NCBI RefSeq assembly: GCF_000741765.1
Contig: NZ_JGZU01000018.1
Span: 23,047-87,046 of the forward strand
DNA from: Bifidobacterium tsurumiense
GTDB taxonomy: Bacteria; Actinomycetota; Actinomycetes; Actinomycetales; Bifidobacteriaceae
DNA length: 64,000 bases
Reading direction: 5' to 3'
Both the position numbers and the translations under genes were made by a program. Below the pieces are notes generated by a model. It had not been told where the DNA came from. It searched no databases and was given only the letters and a program-made list of their open reading frames with translations. Shown here piece after piece: positions 9,801-18,224 of this stretch (within the stretch, counting starts at the first letter, position 1; the number at the start of each line of letters is the position of its first letter).

Positions 9801-9942
9801 CCGTTGCTTGTGCATCGCTGATATTGACATCGGATGTCTGTTGTGCTGAATCTTGAGCCGCTGATGCGGTGAGAGCCGCCGAGCCAAACAGTACCGACAA
9901 GGCGAGGCCAGAAGCCAGTGCGGTGAGATATCTTCTTTTCAT
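6892..9942 (-). CDS. Cell-wall-anchored GH26 endo-beta-mannanase with two CBM modules
   Basis: A 1016-residue extracellular enzyme that should cut beta-1,4-mannan, glucomannan or galactomannan. Order: signal peptide (MKRRYLTALASGLALSVLFG..ASAA); GH26 catalytic domain (~30-390) with acid/base Glu204 in FRPLHENNGSWFWWG and nucleophile Glu310 in FTEFGRK; an Ig-like linker (~400-515); two related carbohydrate-binding modules (~520-700 and ~730-900) starting VIDTFDTYDSDEDLRN and INIDDFTSYTDTEELRS, matching CBM23-type modules of bifidobacterial mannanases; a Thr/Asn/Glu-rich spacer; and LAKTG plus a hydrophobic helix and RRLHMSDE tail for sortase anchoring. The start is set by AAGGAAG 2-6 nt before ATG 9940-9942; an upstream in-frame start lacks support. 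A LacI-type operator lies ~90 bases upstream. Confidence 0.93.
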   Translation of the reverse strand: MKRRYLTALASGLALSVLFGSAALTASAAQDSAQQTSDVNISDAQATAETRALFANLRDTPTEHIRFGQQHATDEAIGADATQGDVFDMTGKYPAVFGFDAGLALRGDEKPGSGSDQSANATALANAIQDADSKGAIVTLSAHWYNPTTGGSFNDTTETVANILPGGSHSATFNAMLDGIAQTALQAKRSDGTLIPIIFRPLHENNGSWFWWGATHATAAEYKELYRYIVNYLRDIKGVHNLLYAYSPGGKFNGDSTDYLATYPGDQWVDVLGYDDYADDIPPWINAVVTDMTMVGNEAKSRGKIAAFTEFGRKNIPQSGKDYGNYDFYDALCKALIQSVPNIAYMMTWANFGGSGTSFQSYTPWKGSDGGSEFVAFANSDDSLMASPENVDYSATTSAVSRTGSARIVTPVTGSRITSTPLQIRVKVDDVQISSINMDTASVSIIHEGTTVASVPMTYSCNGYFNGTINLADYGIALDQTSLTLTPQFATLDGTAISPLIGESGSITVKLGDKPQDDANVIDTFDTYDSDEDLRNTYSPNNTTRANISLTNAPGKGEGQALQLNYDFPSYPGYNGFARAFSPQRDWSAYSAMSMVLQADGSNHKFVVQINAGGVTFEAYPSLQNTDSQELTLNFGDADGNGSDFSSASWDTANAGRKLNQQLLSNVGSFALYVNDNGAELPRSGALIIDSVSLTGERDPYSAEGTPTPTPSEDAEPINIDDFTSYTDTEELRSAWSNRSHTDVLSLAEGPSENEKSMRFSYDFSGGGWLDVARYLANDETLSNWSDQRTLSLDVQGDGSGNALSLQLGTSTGTYFQHDIKLDFTGWRHFDIALLDNAELTQTWPDNSNKGTPMTASDLVSMKEIVFASNQWNPETDDITFAVSNLKVSPNSGNAEDDSVAQGTLNQANANTDTGNASDVSITTEHEGKIAVAHEESDETQSADVTNLPASSCPIANTEISGDNGGQPQTTAKGKKQSTELAKTGSSIAGIAALALICAAVSVITVSARRLHMSDE

Positions 9943-10031
9943 TTCTTCCTTGAATTCTTCTTGACCAATGTGGTTTTGAATGGTCCCCAATCATCTGCGA
10001 TTGCGGGAGCCATGGTTGTGAACCGTACTAG

Positions 10032-10045
10032 CTTAAACGGTTAAG
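10032..10045. promoter_or_regulatory. LacI-type operator of the GH26 gene
   Basis: CTTAAACGGTTAAG is a near-perfect 14-bp palindrome with the central CG typical of LacI-family operators. It sits ~90 bases upstream of the mannanase start. The cognate regulator is not certain. Confidence 0.6.
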
Positions 10046-10305
10046 TACAACAGGGCGTGTATATGAAATGTTCAGTGCTGCTTGCGGGGAGCGGTGACTG
10101 TCGAAGTGGCAAGATGGGAGGCGAGTATCGTCATTGCAGGTGATTGGACATGCAATTTGGCCAGCGGTCCCGCAATATGCGTGAGTTGCTAAACCTGCTT
10201 GTGGTGAGTTTATGGCGAAGGAGCCGAAATGCTCACTGTGAAAGCGGATTTCAATGGGAAGTATTGCATTTTTAGTACATTTTCGCGTCTTGGCGAGATA
10301 TGAAA

Positions 10306-10342
10306 AATCCCAAAACCTTGATATTTCAACGGTTTCGGGATT
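10306..10342 (-). terminator. Terminator of tRNA-Leu
   Basis: Arms AATCCCAAAACC / GGTTTCGGGATT (one A-C mismatch) lie 8 bases after the tRNA 3' end. The minus strand continues with TTTTTCA after the stem. Confidence 0.7.
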
Positions 10343-10349
10343 CAAAATA

Positions 10350-10435
10350 TGGTGCGAGCGGGGGGACTTGAACCCCCACGAGCATACGCTCACTGCCACC
10401 TGAAGACAGCGCGTCTACCATTCCGCCACGCTCGC
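10350..10435 (-). tRNA. tRNA-Leu(CAG)
   Basis: On the minus strand the gene starts GCGAGCGTGGCGGAATGGTAG. The acceptor arm GCGAGCG pairs with CGCTCGC and a CCA end is encoded. The anticodon loop is TTCAGGT with anticodon CAG, flanked by CTGTC/GGCAG. A long variable arm and T-loop GTTCAAGTC mark a class II leucine tRNA reading CUG. Confidence 0.95.
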
Positions 10436-10649
10436 AGACAAAGGACTAAACTACCATCTGGCGTAATATCGCGCAAATCGGCGTGTTGTCCAAGGGCAGG
10501 TCGGAATCGTGCGGAATATGCCACTGCCAATTGGTATATTCGACATGTTGCAACGGGGACGGCAATATCTATGTAAGCAGATTGAAGCAATGAGATTGCA
10601 CTACCGACCCATGTAGGCATAAACGCCCATTAGCCAGCCGTTAAGTCAA

Positions 10650-11345
10650 TTAGAGCGCTGCTCTCCACTGCACGTCTACGCCGGCACCAATCTCAAAGTG
10701 ATATCGTGCGCAACCAGCACCAACGGCAGCGAATAACTCATCGGCAAGCTCCGTGCTCACAGTGCCATCTTCGTGCAATACGAATGTGAAGGGCTGCTTT
10801 CCAAGCGAGGATGGTGCCAGCATTGCCGCTTCCATACCTTTGCGGAACCATTCCGGCATGGGTACGCCGCCTTCAATCCGGCATAACTCTTCCATCGGTT
10901 TGCTGCGGTGTTTGCCAATGATCCTTGAAGCATGTCCAAATGTGACCAACCAGATGGCCTGCTCATCGGGAAGAAGATCCCACCAACCTTCAGCCGTATC
11001 GTCGAGCACAACCCATGAAGTGGACAGCCCCATTTGCACCATGCGCAAGAGCAGACGTTCGCCGTAATATCCGACTTTCAATTGCAGTGGAATATCCTGC
11101 CGTGCAGTCGCAGCTTGCCCGCCTAGGATCACGGCGGCATTATGGGCTTCTTTGAACCGACCATAATGGGTTTCATATCCGCAGAATGCATCTTCCAAAC
11201 CGCTGCCCAACTGAAGGCGTAGGCCTGACTCTTGATTGATGGCATCGATTTCGGAACGCAGCACATCCAACACTGCCTCTTCAACCGGCTCGTCGGTATA
11301 CATCCTGACGGAATGTCGTGCCTGCATCGCCTCAACAAGATTCAT
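10650..11345 (-). CDS. Nitroreductase-family protein (TM1586-like)
   Basis: A 231-residue FMN-dependent oxidoreductase-fold protein. The N-terminal NLVEAMQARHSVRMYTDEPV is the usual nitroreductase phosphate-binding RHSVR motif, and a second half contains GMEAAMLAPSSLGKQPFTFVL, equivalent to the AP-S-NQQP motif of the family. Having both in one chain with a central GYYGERLLLRMVQMGLSTSW helix matches the TM1586-type subfamily, where one polypeptide forms the whole active-site unit. The start is chosen at ATG 11343-11345 because AGGAGG lies 9 nt upstream; a longer in-frame extension upstream has no ribosome site. It precedes nothing obvious and is on the same strand as tgt, 200 bases downstream of it. 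Physiological substrate unknown. Confidence 0.85.
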   Translation of the reverse strand: MNLVEAMQARHSVRMYTDEPVEEAVLDVLRSEIDAINQESGLRLQLGSGLEDAFCGYETHYGRFKEAHNAAVILGGQAATARQDIPLQLKVGYYGERLLLRMVQMGLSTSWVVLDDTAEGWWDLLPDEQAIWLVTFGHASRIIGKHRSKPMEELCRIEGGVPMPEWFRKGMEAAMLAPSSLGKQPFTFVLHEDGTVSTELADELFAAVGAGCARYHFEIGAGVDVQWRAAL

Positions 11346-11547
11346 TGCCTTAGGCCTCCTAATCACGCAGCCTGTCTTGCCTTCGCATTCAACGCTTGTG
11401 CCTATTGTATCCGCGTGACCGCTTATCACTTGCATTATCGCGAAGCGGCATGCGTCCGCGCGGCAGTGAGAGGGAACCAGTAAACACGAAAATCGGCAGC
11501 AATCATGAGAGCCGGCAATCAAGCGCCCACGGTCACATTCCTAGGCT

Positions 11548-12906
11548 TCATCCACGAGATCCGTTGGCATAGAAGCGTGCGAGGGTGGCATCTCGGAATT
11601 CGTCGAAATATCCGCCATCAATGGAAGCGCGAATGTCATCCAGCAACTTGATGAAGAAATGCTCGTTGTGGATGGTCGCAAGCGTGAATCCGTTGAATTC
11701 TCGGGCTCTGAGCAGATGATCCACATATGCGCGCGAGTAATCCTTGCAGGTGTAGCACTCGCAACCTTCTTCCAGTGGGCGGAAGTCGTGCTTGAACTCG
11801 GCTCGTTTGACGTTGTATCGGCCATCGCGCGTGAAAATAGCGCCATTGCGGCCACAGCGAGCAGGAGCAACGCAATCGAAGGTGTCGCCGCCGTTCTCCA
11901 CACATGCGAAAATATCGTCGACAGCAGCAATGCCCAGCACATGTCGTGGCCTGCTCTCTGGCATGGCATCACAAATCCATGCACAGATATCCCCGATAAT
12001 GCGCTTTTCCATGGCGCCACCGATGCCTACGCCATCGAAATCCAATGACGCGATTTGTTCGGCGGCATGACGCCTGAGGTCTTCATAGTTGGCGCCTTGC
12101 ACCACTCCATACAAAGCCTGATATGGCTTGCCGATACGCTCTTCCGTGAGGCGCTTATGCTCAGCAACGCAACGCTGGGCCCAGCGGAATGTGCGCTCGA
12201 CGGATTCTTCTTGATATCCTCGCGTATTCATAAGCGTAGTGAGTTCGTCAAAGGCAAACATGATATCCGCGCCGATATTGTGCTGGATGCGCATGGATAT
12301 TTCTGCAGAGAAGCGATGCAAAGAACCATTCAGCGGAGATTTGAAGGTTACGCCATCCTCATCCACAAAGGCCATGCGCTCCTTGCCTTCGGCTATCACG
12401 TCATCGGATTTCATGCCGGAGACATCCATCGCCAGGGTCTTTTTGAATCCGGCACCTAGGGAGAGCACCTGGAATCCGCCTGAATCGGTGAAAGTGGGGC
12501 CGTCCCAGTTCATGAAATGAGCCAATCCGCCAGCTTCGTTGAGTACCTCTTCGCCTGGGCGCTCATAGAGGTGGAAAGCGTTGGAAAGCAGGCATTGTGC
12601 ACCGGCTTCTCGCATGGTTTCAGGCAGAACGGCTTTCATGGCTCCTTGTGTGGCGACAGGAACGAAGGCCGGAGTGCGAATATCTCCATGTGGAGTATGC
12701 AATATGCCTGTTCGTCCGTATCGAGCGCCTCCTCGACCCTTACCATCAGCTGAATCAGGCAGTCTAGTGATGGTTTCAAAGGAAAACGCGCCGCGGTCTC
12801 CGGGTTTGCCGGGCTCGGCGCCTCGGGGATGATCGATTAGGCCAGCTGGGGCAGTGCCGATATGTGCGTGCTGCACGCCGGTGGTCTCTGCACTGTCGGA
12901 TGTCAT
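11548..12906 (-). CDS. tgt: tRNA-guanine transglycosylase
   Basis: A 452-residue enzyme that exchanges guanine-34 of His, Asp, Asn and Tyr tRNAs for a queuine-type base. Visible motifs: TFTDSGGFQVLSL (substrate-binding Asp), GVVQGANYEDLRRHAAEQI, GGAMEKRIIGDI, the nucleophile Asp in FDCVAPARCGRNG (usual form FDCVxPTR), and the zinc ligands CECYTC with a downstream NEHFF histidine. It has ~55 extra N-terminal residues rich in Gly/Pro/Asp compared with typical ~380-residue enzymes. AAGGAGG 6 nt before the ATG supports the start. No queuosine-synthesis genes are present nearby, so it may work with a salvaged base. Confidence 0.95.
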   Translation of the reverse strand: MTSDSAETTGVQHAHIGTAPAGLIDHPRGAEPGKPGDRGAFSFETITRLPDSADGKGRGGARYGRTGILHTPHGDIRTPAFVPVATQGAMKAVLPETMREAGAQCLLSNAFHLYERPGEEVLNEAGGLAHFMNWDGPTFTDSGGFQVLSLGAGFKKTLAMDVSGMKSDDVIAEGKERMAFVDEDGVTFKSPLNGSLHRFSAEISMRIQHNIGADIMFAFDELTTLMNTRGYQEESVERTFRWAQRCVAEHKRLTEERIGKPYQALYGVVQGANYEDLRRHAAEQIASLDFDGVGIGGAMEKRIIGDICAWICDAMPESRPRHVLGIAAVDDIFACVENGGDTFDCVAPARCGRNGAIFTRDGRYNVKRAEFKHDFRPLEEGCECYTCKDYSRAYVDHLLRAREFNGFTLATIHNEHFFIKLLDDIRASIDGGYFDEFRDATLARFYANGSRG

Positions 12907-13307
12907 TCCTGCGCCTCCTTATATAAGCTCATGATTACTCTTCGTATGTGGCTGTTGTATCGGTTCGCTAAGACTTATCGCTTGGTTTCTACTGTATGTG
13001 AAACCACTTCTTTGACGTGAATACGCATATTCCTATGCCTAAGATGAAGCCGCTGCCGTGGTGAAGTGTGCCGGTGGTTCCATTATGTATAAGGAGCCTT
13101 TCTCATGTTGAGATGCTGTGCATTTGGTGGGGAAAGTCACAGAATGTGATATTTCCCCTTAAAATTCGGCTAACCCGAGGAATATTAATGCGTAGCTTCC
13201 AATAAACATTCAGGAAATGTACAGAATGGGTATCTTTACTCTTAATTGCACATAGAAAGTGGTGGCGGCGGAATGATGATGCTACCACATGAGTAAAAGG
13301 AGTATCG
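12907..13307. other. Divergent promoter region tgt / htrA
   Basis: About 400 bases between divergent genes. A 14-codon frame at 13105-13149 (begins MLRCC) has a good AAGGAG site and could be a leader peptide, but nothing else supports it. The htrA ribosome site AAAAGGAG lies at the right edge. Confidence 0.45.
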
Positions 13308-15302
13308 ATGGCTGAGACCAATAACGGTTTCTGGAATAACCAGTCCGGACAGCTTGATGATGCGCATGAGGATAAGGCTGACGGAGTCGTGGCGGGGAAC
13401 TCCGTTGAGAATGACGAGACGCAAGCAGAACAAGATGCAGGCACCAATAATGCTGCAGGAGAGCAAGTTCAGGAACAGCCGCAGGAAGCTGCCACTGAGT
13501 CGCTTGACCCGCTGACATTCCCGTCTGGACATGCCCAGGAATCGCAAAGCGCTCATGATGAGCACAATGATCAGGACGGCGTCTCTGCAACGCAGGAAAC
13601 GGCACCTTTGTATCGTCCCGCACCAGAATACGGAGCATATGGGCCGACGCCAACCTCGACAAGCGCAAATGGCGAAGAAACTGGAACGCAGACGCAGCCT
13701 ATGGGATCCGCAACACAGCCTTTGCCGGTTTGGACGGGTGCACAAGGCTCGCAATATGGACAGGGTGCAAACGCTCAATATCCACAGGATCACAACCCTT
13801 ATGCCTTCCCCGGCGCTGATTCCTCAGCGAGTGACGGGCGATCGACGAATGGTGCAGGTGCGGCGGGAGCTGCCGGCGGTGCGTACGGAGCATATGGGGC
13901 AGGAGCCTCAAATGATGCACGGAATTCTGGTGTGAATCCCTTCGCCAACCCTGCTGCCGGTTCGACAAATGCAGCGAATGGCAATGCAGGAAATGGCGGC
14001 GGTAACGGTAATGGCAACGGTCCCCAGGGGCCGGGTATGCCGCCTTTCGGCAATGGCGGAATGCCTCCGGCAGGTCGTCCAGGTGTGGCGACTCAGCGCA
14101 GGACGGCAAGCAATGTCGTGGTGGCAGTGGTTGCGGCAGTTATTTCCGCGGCTCTGTGCTTGGGATTGGGATATGCCGCTTTGACCAATGGCTGGGTGAC
14201 CGTTCCGGGATCCAGCTCCTTGTCTAGCGTTTCTTCCAATACCTCCGGATCCGGCACTGCCAAGGCTGAAAGCGGGCAGGCTGTTGATTGGACCACGGTT
14301 TCCAAGAACGTTTCCGGTTCAGTGGTGTCCATCCAGACTCAGCTGAGCAACGGCACAGCAAAGGGATCCGGCGCCATTGTTGATGCAAGTGGATATGTCG
14401 TCACCAATAACCACGTGATTTCCGGTGCGCAGTCCATTCAGGTCACCTTGTCAAACGGGCAGATCTACTCGGCATCCGTTGTGGGTACTGATACCACAAC
14501 TGATTTGGCAGTGATCAAGATTGATAACCCGCCAAGCGATTTGAAGGCCGTTGAATTCGCCGATTCAGACAATCTGGCAGTCGGCGAGGCCGTAATGGCC
14601 ATCGGTAACCCACTGGGTTATGACGATACGGCGACTACCGGTATCGTATCCGCATTGAACCGTCCTGTTTCGGTTGTGGATGATAATAATTCGGAAATCG
14701 TGACCAATGCAGTGCAGATTGATGCTGCCATCAATCCAGGTAACTCTGGTGGCCCGACCTTCAATGGTGCCGGACAGGTGATCGGTATCAATTCCTCGAT
14801 CGCCTCGACAAGCACCTCTTCCGATTCTTCGACATCGGGATCTATCGGCATCGGCTTTGCTATCCCCTCGAATCTCGTCAAGCGCGTGGTTGAGGAGATT
14901 ATGAAGGATGGCTCAGTCAAGCATGTGGCTCTGGGCGTGAGGATTCAGAGCACCACGGTTGAAGCGGATGGCGTCACCCGCGGCGGTGCGCAGGTGGTTT
15001 CGGTTGTCTCCGGAAGCGCAGCCGAGAAGGCTGGTCTGAAGGTCAACGATACCATCGTGGCATTCAACGGAAACTCGGTGACCAACAACTACGCACTGTT
15101 GGGATTCGTGAGAGCCGCTGCGCTTGGCGATACGGCGAAACTGACAGTGGTGCGCGATGGCAAGACCATTGAAATCGACGTAACACTCGATCAGGAGGAA
15201 TCCAATACGAGCAGTTCAAGCAGCGGTAACAGCCAAAACGATAACCAGAACAACGACAATGACAGTGGCAACGGATTCAGCGATCCATTCGGATTGTGGT
15301 AA
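13308..15302 (+). CDS. Membrane-anchored HtrA/DegP-like serine protease
   Basis: A 664-residue protease for misfolded envelope proteins. Residues 1-265 are a low-complexity cytoplasmic tail rich in Gln, Asn, Gly and Ala. One membrane helix follows (~265-295, VVVAVVAAVISAALCLGLGYA). The trypsin-like domain has the full triad: His369 in TNNHVI, Asp399 in TDLAVIKID, Ser480 in NPGNSGGP. A PDZ domain (~555-635, with RGGAQVVSVVSGSAAEKAGLKVNDTI) precedes a Ser/Asn/Asp-rich tail. This is the usual layout of actinobacterial HtrA proteins, though the N-terminal tail is long. AAAAGGAG 5 nt before the ATG supports the start. A strong terminator follows, so it is probably monocistronic. Confidence 0.93.
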   Translation: MAETNNGFWNNQSGQLDDAHEDKADGVVAGNSVENDETQAEQDAGTNNAAGEQVQEQPQEAATESLDPLTFPSGHAQESQSAHDEHNDQDGVSATQETAPLYRPAPEYGAYGPTPTSTSANGEETGTQTQPMGSATQPLPVWTGAQGSQYGQGANAQYPQDHNPYAFPGADSSASDGRSTNGAGAAGAAGGAYGAYGAGASNDARNSGVNPFANPAAGSTNAANGNAGNGGGNGNGNGPQGPGMPPFGNGGMPPAGRPGVATQRRTASNVVVAVVAAVISAALCLGLGYAALTNGWVTVPGSSSLSSVSSNTSGSGTAKAESGQAVDWTTVSKNVSGSVVSIQTQLSNGTAKGSGAIVDASGYVVTNNHVISGAQSIQVTLSNGQIYSASVVGTDTTTDLAVIKIDNPPSDLKAVEFADSDNLAVGEAVMAIGNPLGYDDTATTGIVSALNRPVSVVDDNNSEIVTNAVQIDAAINPGNSGGPTFNGAGQVIGINSSIASTSTSSDSSTSGSIGIGFAIPSNLVKRVVEEIMKDGSVKHVALGVRIQSTTVEADGVTRGGAQVVSVVSGSAAEKAGLKVNDTIVAFNGNSVTNNYALLGFVRAAALGDTAKLTVVRDGKTIEIDVTLDQEESNTSSSSSGNSQNDNQNNDNDSGNGFSDPFGLW

Positions 15303-15744
15303 ATCCTGACTGCAGTTGACTGGGGACGCGGGGCTTTGGCTCTGCATTCCCCGCAATTTCCCGGTCAGCTGCAATGCCTTCGCGTAACGGGCCTGTCCAT
15401 CATCAAGATGGTGCAGGCCCGTTATTTTGCTTTGTAGAGGCAGTTACTGCAGTTACTACGGTTATTGCATTGCGCTCCGTGAATTCGCTGGCCATTGCTT
15501 AGGGTGAAACGCCACGCATTGGAGTGCATGGGTCTGACATAACCGGTACAATGGGAGTTCTTCAGGAAGACCTCGTGGGAATCCTCAATAACTGAACAAC
15601 ATAACTGAATATTCATTGAAATCTTTTTACGCCGTGTATCGAGCATGTCACGCCGCAAGGCAGCGCAGCCGATGGGTTAACAAGGCGTGAATGTACTTGG
15701 TTTGTGGGGTGCCGCAAACCGGTATGCGAGCGTAAGGAGATCTG
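15303..15744. other. Intergenic region htrA / metal ATPase
   Basis: About 440 bases. It contains the htrA terminator (15385-15428) and the promoter region of the P1B ATPase, whose TAAGGAG site lies at 15734-15740. No gene or further repeat was recognised. Confidence 0.5.
15385..15428 (+). terminator. Rho-independent terminator of htrA
   Basis: Arms TAACGGGCCTG / CAGGCCCGTTA (11 bp, perfect) with an 18-nt loop, followed by TTTTG. Confidence 0.85.
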
Positions 15745-18057
15745 ATGAGCCGTTTCATCAATCTTTGTAAAGAACACACCACCCTCATAGTCGTGCTGGC
15801 TGCCGCCCTGTGCATGGCGCTCTTCGGTTCCTGGCGCCCATGGGGTGACGCAATATCCTTGCCGTTGCTTGGCAATCCAGGAGTTGGGCAGTGGCTGGTC
15901 ATCATTCTTGTGCTGTATATGGTGATCGTCACTGTCAAGAGCATCATCGACGATATCCGCGAAGGCAAAATGGGCGTCGACCTGCTTGCGGTATTGGCCA
16001 TGCTGGCAACGCTTTCGGTTGGAGAGCTGTGGGCGAGCTGGGCCGTGGTGCTTATGGTGGTTTCCGGTGAGGTCATTGAAAATTATGCGCAAAATAAGGC
16101 CGAGGGCAATATCAGCGAACTCTTGAAAGCGTCACCTCAGGAAGCCCATATTTCCAATCTGCCTGGCATAGGGCGAGAACAGGTCGCGCGTGAGGAGGCA
16201 GAAGCCGCTCAAGAGGCCGCGCAGGAAGCCGCCGAGCCTGCAGAAGGTGCTGGTCTTGATAACGCGAATGCAGCGTCCAATCAGTCTGGGCGTGCAGTGC
16301 CTTCGAGCCGATCGCAGTTCAGGCGTGTGGCAAATCCGGAGCATAGCCCGAATACCAATGCTATGAAAGCCAGCAGCCGATTCCACACAGTGCCCGTTGA
16401 GGATGTGCAGATCGGTGATGTGGTTGTCGTTTTGCCGGGTGAGCGGGTGCCTGTCGATGGCGAATTGCTCTCGGGGTCGGCCACACTGGATCTCAGCGCG
16501 ATCAACGGCGAACCGATGCCTCGCGAGGTGTATGCCGGCGCTCGCATCGTTTCAGGAGCGGTCAACGGTTCTGCCGTATTGCTTATGCGTGCCACGGCCT
16601 TGGCCCAGGACTCTCAATACCAGCGCATTGTGCAGTTAGTGAGCGCTGCACGCGATTCTCGAGGTGCGGCGGTTCGCGCAGCCGATGTGATGGCAGTCCC
16701 ATTCACTGTGTTGTCATTGATCATCGCCGCAGCGGCTTGGATTGTCAGTGGCGTGCCTCTGCGGTTTGCGCAGGTATTGGTGCTGGCAACGCCTTGTCCT
16801 TTGTTGATCGCAGTTCCCGTGGCTTTCGTCGCAGGTGCGGGGCGGTTGGCCAAGGCCGGCATAGTGGTGAAGACGCAAACGGTTTTGGAAAGCCTGGCTC
16901 GGGTCAGCCATATGTTCTTCGACAAGACCGGCACACTCACCGTGAAACAGCCTCAGGTTATTCGTGTCGATATGTTGCCTGATACCAAGCAGCATTTCGA
17001 TGAGGATCATATTTTGATGATGGCAGGCGTTGTGGAGACCTATTCGGTCCATATTCTCGCCAAAGGCATCGCCAAGGCCGGCGGCGAGGCATACGGTCGT
17101 CTTCGCAATGATTGCCACGTTGACCATCGTGGAAAAACAGGCACGGCCACGGCTCGATTCCGCCATGAATACCCTGTGGTTTCCAATATCAACGAACAAG
17201 CAGGAAAAGGCGTGAGTGGAGTAGTGGACGGGTACTCCATACGAGTGGGTCGCTTGGGATTTGCCAATGATAAGGCTGATGGTTTCCAACCGGTGGTGAG
17301 CAAGGTTGGAAGCAGTCAAGGCACTGGGTCGGCCAATTCCGCGCGGTCGGCGCGTAGCCGCTTTGCCGCCTTGAGTCCAGATGAAATGGCGTCATATGTT
17401 TCGGTCAATGGGGAAATCGTGGCACGCATAGTATTGCGTGATGTGCCACGACCCAATGCCGCACAAACCTTGCAAACCCTGCGTGATCTTGGGGTGCAGA
17501 ACATCACCATGCTTACTGGCGACAAGGCTGCATCGGCGCAAATCGTCGCAAGGGAAGTCGGTATTGATGATGTCAGGGCGGAGCTCTTCCCCGAAGATAA
17601 GGTGAGTGCGGTTCGTGAGGTGCGCGATGCCGCACACGCTGCAGCCGAAGCATTGCCGGCATGGCGTCGGCAGTGGGATGCCGCTTTCAGCTCCCGCCGC
17701 GATATCACCATGATGGTAGGCGATGGCGTCAATGATGCCCCGGTGCTTGCAGCAGCCGATATCGGCGTCGCCATAAGCGATGGAACATCCACCGCGGCAA
17801 GTGAATCCGCCGAAATGGTGATTATGAATGATGATATCGGCGCGGTTTCTCAAGCGGTAAGGATCGCTCGGCGCACCAGACGAGTGATGTTGCAGTCGGT
17901 GCTCATCGGCTTGGGGCTGGCTCTCGCCTGCATGATTGCCGCCGCTTTCAATCTCATTCCTGTGGTGGTCGGAGCCTTCGTGCAAGAAGCAATCGATGTA
18001 ATCTCCATCCTCTGGTCTCTATTGGTCCTGGTGGAACGCCCAGGAGATGGCAAGTGA
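15745..18057 (+). CDS. P1B-type heavy-metal transporting ATPase
   Basis: A 770-residue metal-exporting or -importing P-type ATPase. Two N-terminal helix pairs are followed by the actuator domain, the TPCPLL transport motif (Cys351; single Cys, not the CPC of copper pumps), DKTGTLT with phosphorylated Asp393, and GDGVNDAPV. No N-terminal HMA metal-binding domain is present. Two oddities: an ~70-residue Glu/Ala-rich insertion (~150-215, AEAAQEAAQEAAEPAEG) inside the actuator domain, and the nucleotide-binding HP dipeptide replaced by His-Ile (YSVHILAKG). Both may mark an actinobacterial subgroup; the metal cannot be assigned. TAAGGAG before the ATG fixes the start. It is followed by an inverted repeat. 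Confidence 0.88.
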   Translation: MSRFINLCKEHTTLIVVLAAALCMALFGSWRPWGDAISLPLLGNPGVGQWLVIILVLYMVIVTVKSIIDDIREGKMGVDLLAVLAMLATLSVGELWASWAVVLMVVSGEVIENYAQNKAEGNISELLKASPQEAHISNLPGIGREQVAREEAEAAQEAAQEAAEPAEGAGLDNANAASNQSGRAVPSSRSQFRRVANPEHSPNTNAMKASSRFHTVPVEDVQIGDVVVVLPGERVPVDGELLSGSATLDLSAINGEPMPREVYAGARIVSGAVNGSAVLLMRATALAQDSQYQRIVQLVSAARDSRGAAVRAADVMAVPFTVLSLIIAAAAWIVSGVPLRFAQVLVLATPCPLLIAVPVAFVAGAGRLAKAGIVVKTQTVLESLARVSHMFFDKTGTLTVKQPQVIRVDMLPDTKQHFDEDHILMMAGVVETYSVHILAKGIAKAGGEAYGRLRNDCHVDHRGKTGTATARFRHEYPVVSNINEQAGKGVSGVVDGYSIRVGRLGFANDKADGFQPVVSKVGSSQGTGSANSARSARSRFAALSPDEMASYVSVNGEIVARIVLRDVPRPNAAQTLQTLRDLGVQNITMLTGDKAASAQIVAREVGIDDVRAELFPEDKVSAVREVRDAAHAAAEALPAWRRQWDAAFSSRRDITMMVGDGVNDAPVLAAADIGVAISDGTSTAASESAEMVIMNDDIGAVSQAVRIARRTRRVMLQSVLIGLGLALACMIAAAFNLIPVVVGAFVQEAIDVISILWSLLVLVERPGDGK

Positions 18058-18091
18058 AGAGTTGCTGCTGAATGCCTAGGCAAAGATCAAG

Positions 18092-18143
18092 GTTGAAGTG
18101 TCCCTATGCGCCATCAAAGGAGGTCACATAGGGACACTTCAAC
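18092..18143. terminator. Inverted repeat between the metal ATPase and fprA
   Basis: Perfect 17-bp arms (GTTGAAGTGTCCCTATG and its complement) with an 18-nt loop. There is no U-run, so it may be a factor-dependent terminator or an RNA-processing element. Confidence 0.55.
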
Positions 18144-18224
18144 GGGCGGCAACACGTGGAGCTGTGGTGAATCACAGCCTTCGCACTCTGTCACATTTGC
18201 CGGGTTTGCGTTAGTGTGGAACGC

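Larger units (their letters stand above)
9943..10349. other. Promoter region of GH26 and tRNA terminator
   Basis: About 400 bases without a protein gene. It holds the GH26 leader and operator (10032-10045) on one side and the terminator of the tRNA-Leu gene (10306-10342) on the other. The middle shows nothing I can name. Confidence 0.6.

Noticed and set aside
13799..14109. Antisense frames across the low-complexity N-terminus of the HtrA-like protein
   Set aside because: Arise from the Gly/Pro/Ala-rich coding composition of that segment.
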